NCBI RefSeq assembly: GCF_027596085.1
Contig: NC_072450.1
Location: 7,838,403-7,902,402 of the forward strand
Length of the DNA stretch: 64,000 nt
Direction of reading: 5' to 3'
DNA from: Anoplopoma fimbria
Taxonomy: Eukaryota; Chordata; Actinopteri; Perciformes; Anoplopomatidae
The translations under genes and the position numbers were made by a program. Shown here one piece after another: positions 1-11,500 of the stretch; position 1 is the stretch's first letter, and every line of letters starts with the position of its first letter. The notes beneath the pieces were generated by a model. It saw only the letters and a list, made by a program, of their open reading frames with translations, was not told the DNA's origin and did no database searches.

Positions 1-1696
1 ACTGCACGTGCATGAGCTTATAGCTGCATAAACAGGCTGTACCTGCAGATAAACACAAACATAAATGTTCTTTGCTCTAACGTGTTTGCTTTGGAACATG
101 GCGGCTAATTAAATGACGCTGTACATTCTGTTCTAGACAGGTTGAGAAGAGCTGATTAAACGGCACGTAGGCTGTGTATGTGCTCTGCATGTCAAATGAT
201 ACATGCTTCATCAGCCCGGGACCAGGATGTACTGTGGCCACGGGATAATTAAACTGATGAACACATTTCACCACAGCCTTATCAGTGTGGCAGTGTAATG
301 CTGTTAGACTTTGAACAAACGTTGGTAATAATATCATTGTGAGCTACATACGTAATAAGTAAAGAATGGGTGTAGGCAGTACGTGTGTAACAATATTATT
401 AATATTTAACCAATAGAATATGATCTGAGCTACTGAGTCTTCTGAGGATTATAAAGCTTTACTTTTGATGTTACGAATTCATCCATTTTTTCTAATGTTA
501 ATGGAGTTTTATACATTTTGGTGCTTTAATACTCTAACATCTGCAAACAGTGCTTCTGCAAACACAAACAAAGATATTAATTTAGCTCCCCTACTCAATA
601 TAATGCTTTTAAACACGTTCGGTACATGTGTGAATATTAACTCCTGTCCTTATATCTCCACAAGTTTTAGACTGACCTTCCTATAGGAGACCAAACATCT
701 GCTGAAGTGCATTTCTCACAGAGGCATTTAGGATTTTAGTCTCTATTCACTGGATAATGAATTGATTTATAGACTGCCTTCAAGTTGAATTTTATAAAAA
801 AGCTGTTTTTGCATAGGAGCTGAAACTGGAAGACCAGCCTTGAGTGCTTTTATAGCTCCTCTGAGACCCCATATGATGATATGATTTTATCCGGTTGCTT
901 TCAACTGAGCAGCACACAATAGATGGTTGAATCATTATTGACAGTGTTACACACAACAGGAGGCAAAGTCTCGCTGAACTAATCACATTCTCCAAAATAA
1001 CAAGGCCGCAATTATTCCATACATGTTGCAGGATCTCTTGTGTTGTATTTTTGTATTTTGTATTTTCCTCAGATATGCATTCTTTGAAAAGCCGAAGGTT
1101 CAATAATTTATTGTTAAATCAACCGCTTTTGATCAGGAATTTGTTTTGGTGGGCACAACAACAAAACATATAATCACAACAAAAACACTATATGCCAAAA
1201 TTACAATGCAGTTACCATTTATATAATAGTGCAACCAGATGGCTTATGCCCTTAAAGTGACAAGTGCATATGTTTGTCTACACAGCCAGTGAAGAGTTTA
1301 GGATGCAGATTGCTTTAGGAAGTGCTTTTGAGGAAGCAAGATGTTGTAGTCTTAATACTTAAGACTGAATAAAGACTTTGCAGGATGTGCGGATTCCTTT
1401 AAAATATTCAAACCACTGCATGGGGAAGCGAAACTGAGCAAATGTTTTACTAAAAAAGTAAATAAATTAAAATGTTGGGGCCAATGGTTTGTAGACAGAC
1501 AGATGAGCCTTTTGACATGTAACAGTAAGAAAAGCACAGGTGTAAATAATAAGCATCCACGGCTATTATTGAGCTCTAAACCACTGGAATACAAATACTT
1601 ATTCAATGTTTAATTAAAACAAATATATTATAAGACACAGTCTAAACATCTAATATGAATACATTCATTATTAAATGAGAAAGTGTTTTACCAACA
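1..1696. other. Upstream flank, no gene recognised
   Basis: AT-rich DNA left of cln6. Open frames here are short (up to about 100 codons), lack any recognisable domain and are not supported by splice signals. No RNA gene or named repeat was recognised. Confidence 0.5.
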
Positions 1697-1703
1697 CAAT
1701 CAA

Positions 1704-1738
<35 letters not shown>

Positions 1739-1845
1739 TATTTACCATTATCTGCTAGATTCTAGTAGCTACAATATTCAAGTTAAACTCTTAAGTGCAA
1801 ATAGCCCCAGAAAGGTTTATTTTATTTTCATTGGATATGTACATA
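1697..1845 (+). repeat. Direct duplication, copy 1 (with T30 tract)
   Basis: About 150 bases that recur at 4283-4419 in the same orientation, nearly identical apart from the length of the poly-T run. The run here is 30 T (1706-1735); in copy 2 it is shorter and interrupted. Shared landmarks are CAATCAACC at the left edge, GATTCTAGTAGCTA in the middle and GGATATGTACATA at the right edge. The two copies bracket cln6 exon 1. Confidence 0.8.
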
Positions 1846-1881
1846 TACTGTACATTTTTATTCCTGTTCTATCTTTATTTT

Positions 1882-2196
1882 GTTGTATAGTATGTGTATT
1901 TATTGTCTGTGTCAGTGTAGTTGTATAGTATGTGTATTTATTGTCTGTGTCTGTGTAGTTGTATAGTATGTGTATTTATTGTCTGTGTCTGTGTAGTTGT
2001 ATAGTATGTGTATTTATTGTCTGTGTCTGTGTAGTTGTATAGTATGTGTATTTATTGTCTGTGTTGTATAGTATGTATTTATTGTCTGTGTAGTTGTATA
2101 GTATGTGTATTTATTGTCTGTGTAGTTGTATAGTATGTGTATTTATTGTCTGTGTAGTTGTATAGTATGTGTATTTATTGTCTGTGTCTGTGTAGT
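1882..2196 (+). repeat. Minisatellite, about nine units of 30-38 bp
   Basis: Nine occurrences of TTTATTGTCTGTGT, each in a unit of the form TGTATAGTATGTGTATTTATTGTCTGTGT with a variable CTGTGTAGT end. The array runs straight into the LINE-like tail at 2197. The same motif occurs once, reversed, in the insertion at 49045-49245, so the array expanded from the 3' end of a dispersed element. Confidence 0.9.
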
Positions 2197-2259
2197 TGAG
2201 CTGCTGCAACACTTGAATTTCCCCCATGGGGATCAATAAAGGAATATAATAATAATAAT
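2197..2259 (+). mobile_element. LINE-type 3' tail
   Basis: GAGCTGCTGCAACACTTGAA is followed by a run of C, GGGGATCAATAAAGG and a TAA-rich end, the kind of 3' terminus seen on many fish non-LTR retrotransposons. A reverse-strand copy lies at 49045-49245. Family assignment (L2/CR1/Rex-like) is inference; no reverse transcriptase remains. Confidence 0.65.
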
Positions 2260-2339
2260 CTTGTAGAATTTGCTGATTCGCCTACAAATCAGTACTCAGG
2301 GTTCACTCTACCCTTATCCAATTCGAACGCCTCTGCTGC

Positions 2340-2449
2340 AGTCTGATTGGTCGACGAGGGGCGAAGGGGCGGGGCCAAGGCGGCAACCAGGAAGTGAATT
2401 TGAGCTGTTTGACAGACAGGTGTTTACTGTAGCTAACACGGGAGACAAA
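2340..2449 (+). promoter_or_regulatory. Probable cln6 core promoter and 5' UTR
   Basis: A GC-rich island in AT-rich surroundings just before the cln6 start codon. It holds an inverted CCAAT box (GATTGG, 2345-2350), a GC box (GGGGCGGGGC, 2366-2375) and an ETS-like ACCAGGAAGTG (2387-2397). There is no TATA box. This fits a TATA-less housekeeping promoter. The transcription start was not determined. Confidence 0.6.
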
Positions 2450-2505
2450 ATGAAGTCTGTACGAAAACGACGAGGAAACGATGCACACCCGACTATACCA
2501 CCGAG
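2450..2505 (+). CDS. cln6: cln6 exon 1
   Basis: Codes for residues 1-18 and two bases of codon 19. The donor is CCGAG|GTTTGT, a weaker than usual site. A Tc1-type short element starts about 65 bases into the intron. Confidence 0.88.
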
Positions 2506-5500
2506 GTTTGTACACTTTATGCAAACGTTGCTGTTACCTAGCAACAAGTGTTGTAGCTGTTTGTGGTTGTACAGAACCAGTCAAAAGTTTGGACACACCT
2601 TCTCATTCAACTACTTTGAAGAATCTAAAATATAAAACATATTCTGGTTTGTTGAGCATTTGTTTGTTTACCACATAATTCCATATGTGTTCCTTCATAG
2701 TTTGGATGTCTTCAATATTAATCTACAATGTAGAAAAAATAAAAAAGAAAAATAAAGAAAAACCATTGAATGAGAAGGTGTGTCCAAACCTTTGACTGGT
2801 ACTGTATAATGGTATGCTTCTTGTAACATGGGAGTAATTCAAATTCATGGCTTTCTGCTATAAATGACTTATTTTAACCTAGAACATTAATATATTTTCC
2901 CCTTTACACAGTAGGTTTGTTGCCCAATCCCCTTAATTTAAGTAGTTATCTGGCTGTTAAAGGCACACTTCTCTCATTTGTATGCTTCACATTTAAAGTA
3001 TTTTTATGGACAGAACCAGTAAATAACATACAGTACCAGTCAAAAGTTTGGACACACCTTCTCATTCAACTACTTTGAAGAATCTAAAATATAAAACATA
3101 TTCTGGTTTGTTGAGCATTTGAGCAATTCAGTTTATTTTGTATAGCCCAGAATCACAAATTACAAATTTGCCTCAGCGGGCTTTACAATCTGTACACATG
3201 AGACATCCTCTGTCCTTAGACCTCACATCGTCCACACCCTCACACAGGAAAAACTCCCCTAAAAACCCTTTAACAGGGTCCTTAGAAAAATCCTCTGTCC
3301 CGGAGCCCTCACATCAGCTCAAGAAAAACCCCCTCTTTAACAGGGAGAAAAAAGGAAGAAACCTCTGGGAGAGACAGAGGAGGGATCCTTCTCCCAGGAT
3401 GGACAGAATGCAATAGATGTCATGTGTACAGAATGAACAGCATAACAGTTCTTAGATACAACACATTCAATGTAGATGACATAAATGATTCATATAATAA
3501 GAGTAGTAAACAGAGTAACGAAGGAAAAAATTAAGACTACTTATAATAACAGCAGCAATTATTATAGTAGAATTATGAAATAGGGAATAGTAATAGTAAT
3601 GTGACTAATAATAATAATCGAAGTAGCAGTGGGTGTCAGCCCACAGCAAGAGGCACGACTACGGTCCAGGTTCCACAACGATTCATGGAAACCTGCAAAG
3701 CGAGAAAGCAAAAAGGGCTTCAGGGTGGAAGCAAAGCTAATATGCGTAATAGTACAGGTAATAGTAATAGTAATGTGTCCAAACTTTTGACTGGTACTGT
3801 ATGTTAGAAATCAGAAAAAGATGGCATACCATAAACAAGAGTTTGACCAAAAAGGTGCATGCATTGGTTAGTTAGTAGGCCTACAGTCACAAGGAAACAA
3901 CATCCACAAAAACATAACATCTAGCTGTCCAATTAGTTATTTGACAAAACAGCTAGTTTAAAAAAAAAATACCTACAGAAAATGCCCCCAAAAGGGCACC
4001 TCTGGGTGAGAAAAAAGGTGTTTGTTAAAACACACAGATCTGACAAAAATGGCAGGTGTAACAATTGTCAGTTAAACGGTGCAGGTAGCGGTTGCTACTA
4101 GCAACATAATTGGATATTTGAATGACAGGAGGGTTTCCAGCTGTGATTGAGGTTGACAGCTCTATTAGTAATCCATATCTGTGCTGCTGGTGTTGACAAG
4201 CAGGAATAAAAAACATGTTTGTTCTTAAAGCAAACATACTGTAAATTAACTGCTTATGATAGTATTTATACACTACATTGTGCAATCAACCTTTTTTTTT
4301 TTATTTTTACATATTTACCATTATCTGCTAGATTCTAGTAGCTAGAGTATTCAAGTTAAACTCTTAAGTGCAAATAGCCCCAGAAAGGTTTTCTTTTATT
4401 TTCATTGGATATGTACATAGCATCTTGTATAGGTATGACTATTGCTAAGCAAAATGATTTGTTACATTTTATATAAAAGATCACTTGGCCATACAAGTAA
4501 TTAAGTAGTTACTATTAGTAAAAAGCAGCAAAGGCCCCCATGTGTTTTAATCTGAATTTACTGCAGTAGTAAATACTACATAGTAAACCTCACTTTTCTA
4601 CAGTATTCCCTACATGTCTATTAAATGCTCAACCTCTTTTCTACCCTTTGCTTTTGTAATGTTGCTTTATAACAACTACTTACATTTTTTGTAAATGTAT
4701 GTTGACAGCACTCCTGGTGGTTCGAAGGAAATCGTGCCACAGCAGAAGAGGTCAAATTTCCACTTTGACCTGTGGTTCTGTCTGACTCTGCAAAACTGGA
4801 TATTGGACTTTGGAAGACCCATCGTCATGGTAAGGGAGATCAATGCACGTTTCACTTACATGCAATTTTAAATCGTGATATGATAAAAAAAATGGATGGT
4901 TACACCACATTTCATGGAGCATTGAACACCAAATAGTTTCTTGGTATCATATGTTTTAGATAATCCTTCCTCTGGAGTGGTTTCCCCTGAACAAGCCCAG
5001 TGCTGGAGATTATTTCCACATGGCCTACAATGTCATAACACCATTCCTAATGCTCAAGGTAAGTGTCAACACACCAAAGGGCTTTGGTGATTGTGAGAGA
5101 GACAAGTGCAAAGAATATGCAGTGTGTCTTAAAAAGTTTACTTTTTCTTCTCTATATCAGACTGATTAAACCCCAAAGTAAAACTTACTCTCCTAATGAA
5201 ATAGCTTTTTTTAAAGCATGCCCATCATGGTCACCACCAGAAGAAAACATGTACACAGCTACCTACTAACCAACATCGACGGACGGGTATAATTGACCCC
5301 TACATGGTCAAAAGTGCTGCTTGTGACAAAGCAGGAAACCATTTGGTTCTCAATGATTCATACAACTCATTTATAGACACAGCTCAAACATTCAGCAGCA
5401 AACTAGTTAACACTAGGAGCCAATTATGAATGACATTTACTGTGGCGTACTAATTATGCTGAAAGTCTTTCATTCCTGACATTGATTGGTGTTCACTGTG

Positions 5501-8500
5501 GGTTACTTTTTCACCTATTCCATCAATGCAGGGAAACATGACATGACTGAATAAGAAATATTTCACATACACCTCATATAAAGCCTGCCAGAGCCTTTGT
5601 GTATGATTTTTTTTTTCTTATTTTTTTTTTTACAATGAAAACATTGCAACGCTTTGGTCACACAGACCTCAATTCTTTACCAACAGAAACATGTACTTAC
5701 ATCTAGTTGTACTAATGTTTGTGTTGCTTATTTTTCCATTCATTATATTCCTTATAACAGTCTGTTCATCTTGAGACACAAAATAAACAAATCTCTGTAT
5801 TTTATTCCCGTCTCAGTCCCATTCTAGACCAGTTCATGTGTTGTAAATTCTGACTACGATTATGATTAGATTGTGATTGTTTTCCCAACATAGCCTAACA
5901 CTTTAAGGATTTTATCCTTGTCTACTATCCATATTGGATATTTTTGCTTCTTGATTCTGCAGAGAAATGCACTTGAGGCTCTTGTTCTGTCAGTGTTGCT
6001 TATGATTGGCCTGTAATTCACCCTTACAAGTGATTGTAATGATAATGTACCTGAGTGGGCCAGCCCTGGGTTAGCCGGTTTGATTACAAGCTTTATGAGA
6101 TCCAACATTTTAATTATTAGTAATCAAAATAGCCTCAGTAAGGATTGTGTGCATTGTTTTCCTACTGCAGATTTGTCTAAAGCTAATCAGACACAAAGTA
6201 AAAAGTAGCCATACCTGCTTTTCAGTGCCCATTGGTGAGCTTCTTCCACACAAACACAAAGACCTGGGGATTGATTCTTGAACTTCTGCAGAGAAATAGG
6301 CAGAAAACAGGGTGAAATAAAGCAAGTTACCTGCTTTTCTTAAGGGATGGAGGTTGTGCCTGTGATTGCATTATAAAACGAAAAGTGTTCTTGCTCCATT
6401 CAGCTGATTGAGCGCAGTCCCAGGGCTCTTCCTCGCTCAGCAGTCTACCTCTGCATCATCACTTTTGTGATGGGAGCCAGCATCCACCTGGTGGGAGACT
6501 CCATCAACCATCGGCTCATCCTGAGTGGCTACCAGCTCCACCTGTCAGTCAGAGAGAACCCCATCATCAAAGACCTCGAACCTGCCTCACTGGTGAGTAT
6601 CTATTGTGTTTATTCTATGATATGCAGATATGGAACACGGGAATACACTGAAATAATTGTCAAAATATCAGATATCTTTGGTAAGAGGTTGATAAAACTC
6701 CTGGTCTCTATACTCATTTACATAATCTATTATTATATTTATTCATATTGTCATACAACAGAAAAATTGTTTTGTCAGAAAAAGTTTGTGTCGCTTGCCA
6801 TGACTCTCCAGAGAATATTCAGCTTTTCTTGTCCACCTATGACACGCCATACATAACGTCAGTATTTTCACACCTGTTTGATCGAGCAGAATCTTTCCCG
6901 CTGTGTAGGAGTGCATCTTATTTTTCTCTCTGCTCTGTCGCTGCTATCACATCTTTATTTATTTATTTTTTCCCTCACCAAGCACCGAGCATCCTACTGT
7001 TGACAATGATGTGGTTGTCAACAAGATATAAAAAAGATGATGTTCAGCATATCTAGGGCAGGATATGAGGCAGGGCTAATACAGTATATAGGTTAACTAA
7101 TGTTTGTGTTTTTCACTTTAAGACTGGCACTGGTTAGATTCTATAGCTGGCTCTAAAAGTTGATGTCTTGTGTATCTTTATTGCTTCCTGGCCAGTGGGG
7201 CGACCATTAGTGACGGAGGTTAATAGGAGAAATCAGGTTAAGGCCAGAAATTATAAAACACGTTTGGATATACTGTAATACTTTGATTACTATTAAACAT
7301 TTACATGTAGTCGATAAATCTGATTCTCTACTCCCTACCATACATTTGGACCGAGACGTATATTTTAAGTCCATTAAAAAACAACGTTGCATAAAAAACC
7401 TAAAGGGACAAGTGACTTCTTTCTGTGTTCTGTTCTGAGCATTTTGAGAGACATTCTTTTGTTTTTTACTGTGTACTTGTGTCTGAATTGACTTATTTAG
7501 ACTTTTTACAGTCTGGGCTCAGTATTATTCAGACTTGTTATTTACTTTTTGTTGATACAAGGATGCAAAGCTACAATACATCTAATCATACCACCACTTT
7601 CACTTTCCCTGTACGGAGTCTTTGTCAGGATACTGCACACATAACGTTATGAAAATGCATGCTAACCCATTGACAACATCACAACGCATGTATTTACATT
7701 ACATTACATTACAGTCATTTAGCAGACGCTTTTATCCAAAGCCACTTACAATCAGTAGTATATTACATATCATTCACCCATTCACACACTGATGACAGGC
7801 TACCATGCAAGGTGCCACCATCAGACTCTAACTAACATTCATGCAACATCCAGTCCACACCGATGGCAAGCCTTCAGGAGCAACTTGGGGTTAAGTGTCT
7901 TGCCCAAGTGTCTCGAACCACGGATATCGAACCTACTCCGCCACAGCCGCCCCATGTATAGGGTCTATTAGGTGTCCTTGCATTCAGCCTTCTCAGCATA
8001 ATACTTTCTTATCGTCTTTTAGCTCCAGTTTGTCAGGTCAAGGAATTGTAAACAACTTATTGTGCTACTTTTGTGGGTATAATACATGTCGTATTGTGTG
8101 CAATTTAGTGATACCAACACAAAACACATATGATCTAAATTCTCTGTATTCAATGTATCAGAACAAAATGAACTATAAGTTAAGTTATATAAACACCATG
8201 AATGATATTTCACTGTCAAACACCAAAGCCGCGATGTGAGAGAGTTAAATCTTATCAAATTAAACTTTTGATAACATTGTGCTTTAAGTGCAGATGCCTC
8301 TGTCGGATGCTGTTTAATTAAAGTTGTGTAAATTCAAATTCAAATTAACTCTCAAATTAGTTTGACTGTTTTAAGAGCATTGCAATTTATTAATGAAGCT
8401 GTGGAGCTATGAGAAGTATGTGTCCAATTATAATACTGTCAGATTTCTTAAGAACTGATACATGTGGAAAAGCAATGAATATTTGCAATGCATCTTTTTT

Positions 8501-11500
8501 TAAGTTAATTGCAAGTAGGTCAAGTAAATTGCTGATAGAAGCCATTAAATGGATTTAACGCCACATCATTAAACTGCATGAAGAGTTGCTGAGGGGCATT
8601 GATCTACATGTAAAAGTAAAGTGTTTGGAATTAATAGATTACATTCACCTTTTCATGAGGATTTACAGAAGAGGAAGTAATACCAGCAGTGTAATTGTAT
8701 ACTGTGTTATCACACACACAGCTTTTCACACTAAAAGAAGACTGTAGATGCAGAAAGATTTGACACAGCTTTTTTTTAATAAATACATTTTCAAATAAGA
8801 TGGTGGACAGGAAATTGTGCTCAAAGCCTAGAGGGTTTGGCGAGCGCTTGAGTGTCATTTAAGAGTCAAAGTAGAGCAAAAAGAAGGTGGTTACAATCCA
8901 CATATTGTAGGAGTCGATCAATATATTCTACATTGGTCAAATGGGTGTGGTGTTTAACTGTAGATGGGGGACAAATTAAGAGGAAAAACCAAAACAAACT
9001 CACTTCAACTGCCCTAACATTAACATAAGATATTCCCTTATTTTTTGTTGCAAGTTGCTCTACTAAGTGTTCAACTGGGTTGAGATCTGGTGACTGTGAA
9101 GACCATATCATATGATTCACATCATATTGGTGCTTAAACCACTCAGGTTCCATTCATGTTCTGTGTAGAAGCATCTGCATTTGTTGCGTTTCCTCTAATT
9201 TGCACCCAGTCTGTGGATGTGATGGCTGCTGAATAGCCATAATAAAGTGTAACTGGTACTAAAACAGTAGGTGGCACTGTTGCACAGGACAGAGACACAG
9301 AATATCATAAAGTATATTAAAGTACCGTTAAAACACACCTGTTAATGTTGTAATGAGAATGTTTAATTTATTTCTGTTCTTCCTTCACAGATTGACTCCT
9401 TTGAGCTGCTGTATTATTATGATGAACACCTGGGACACCTGATGTGGTATGTTCTGTTGTGTCTTTTGAAAACACTTAGATGCAAGAAACCAATTAAATG
9501 ATGGATTGGGAGAATGTTAACACAGCGGGGACAATAATATCTGCAGCCAGTTTTGGATGAGCCCACTGAGCAGGTCTGTTTACACCAGCTGTGTGAGGTT
9601 GAGTGTGCTGACCTGAAAATGAGTCCAACAACATGCAGGAAAAGAGAGGCAGAATCTGAGAAATGTGGTCTGAAAACATTATTAAACAAATGTGGTGAAA
9701 TGGGGCTACATTAGCAGCAAGAGGAGGTATAGCTCTCCCTCAATTTACTTTTACTGGCGTTGGCCTTTTGCCTGATATCAGACGGGATTGACCGACTCTG
9801 ACTCGGTGTAGAAGATGGATTCAAATGTCTGGACCCAGGCGAATTGGCTTTTAGTTTTATGACTCAATCAGACACCGCTTCAAATTTAATTCTAATAAAA
9901 TCAATTAAAAGTGTATCGGGATGGAGAGTTTAAGACACATACCATAAAACCACAATGTCTCCAGTTTGTGACTGTGCAGGGACCTTGGTTGCAGGCAATT
10001 TCCCCCTCTCCACTCTTTCCCTGTCTGTCTCAACCATCCACTATTCAACAAAAGCAGTGTTTTAGAATTGCACTCTAAAGAAAGGTTAGCGACAGTGGAG
10101 CGATGACAAACAGGGGAATATGGAGAAAATCCAATATCACAATATTTTCATATATCGTAGGGTCGACTGTTGGCGCTTTTACAAAATAAGATAAGAGATA
10201 AATAATAATCAGTTATGTGGATATAATGACTAAGTGGGTCAAGGCAAATAATAGAACAGCTAGAACAGTCTCATATGACATATTATGATATCTAAAATCT
10301 AAGAGTCTAATATCACAATATGGATATAATAAATAATATATTGCCAAGCCCTAGTGAGAGATGAGGAATGACCTGTAACCAAGGTCCATGGCTGATAGTA
10401 AATTGGGGATGATACAGTTCATGGTCATCGCTTTGGCTCTTTAATACCAGGGCACCCTTGATTTTTATTTATTTTCTTTTTTTTACATGAACACATAAAT
10501 GAACAGGGATCCCTTTGAATTTGTCTTTTTTTTTTTATAAATTGCGAACGAAATATGCACTAACATTTCACAGTTACCAGACTAGTTGTAAAGGCAGAAG
10601 CTGTGTGCACGAGTTGACCGGTTTACTAACGGAATTATCTTTGACAACTTTTCCATATAAAAAAATCGTTAGATTATAATAATAGTTGCAGATTATTGAC
10701 TCATCATTTCACCTCTTGTTGTTTTATTCTGTTTTACAACATGACTGGTAATACAGAGGCCTGAAATGATGATTTTAACTGAAACCTGCCAGACAAATTT
10801 TCTGTGGCCATGGTACAATATTTATCCATTATTCTCCCAGATATTCAATTTATGAAACTGATACCTTTGTTTTCGGACAAAAACTTTTTCATGCCACCAA
10901 GTCAAATAATGTTGTGAAATGAAATTGTTCTTTCTTTCACTCAGCCCTGCAGGGTTTGCATCATCCCTTTACAAAGAAATACTTGAATCTAAACGGCAGC
11001 AATGGACTATACAATTTTCTGACTCTTGTTTGATTCTAGGTATATTCCTTTCTTCATCATTCTGTTCATCTACTTCACCGGCTGCTTCACCAAGGTTGAA
11101 GAACAGAAGAGGCTGCCTGTGTCTGGGTGTCTGTTGCTGGGACCGAGCGCTCTCTACTATTGGTCAGTCGCCTTCTCACGTCTTTGAAAAAATCTTCTGT
11201 GCCCTTCGTCCATGAATACATGGTTTGTTAAAGGCTACCTTTTCAGTCGTCTGAATGATATGAAATTGTAAAGGAACAGAAAAATCTGATAATGGTCTTT
11301 AATAAAACCACAAACTAGAGCCTTCCTTGTCCGTAAAGCGGGTAAAATAAGTATTGAACACGTCACCATTTTTCTCAGTAAATATATTTCTAAAGGTGCC
11401 ATTGACATGAAAATTTCACCAGATGTCGGTAACAACCCAAGTAATCCATACATACAAGAAAATAACAAATAAGTTCAGAAATTAAGTTATGTGTAATAAG

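Noticed and set aside
1882..2196. CRISPR-like array
   Set aside because: The units are contiguous and vary only at their ends, with no unique spacers; it is a minisatellite in a eukaryotic genome.
3138..3416. 92-codon plus-strand open frame
   Set aside because: It lies wholly in a dispersed fish repeat nested in a MITE.
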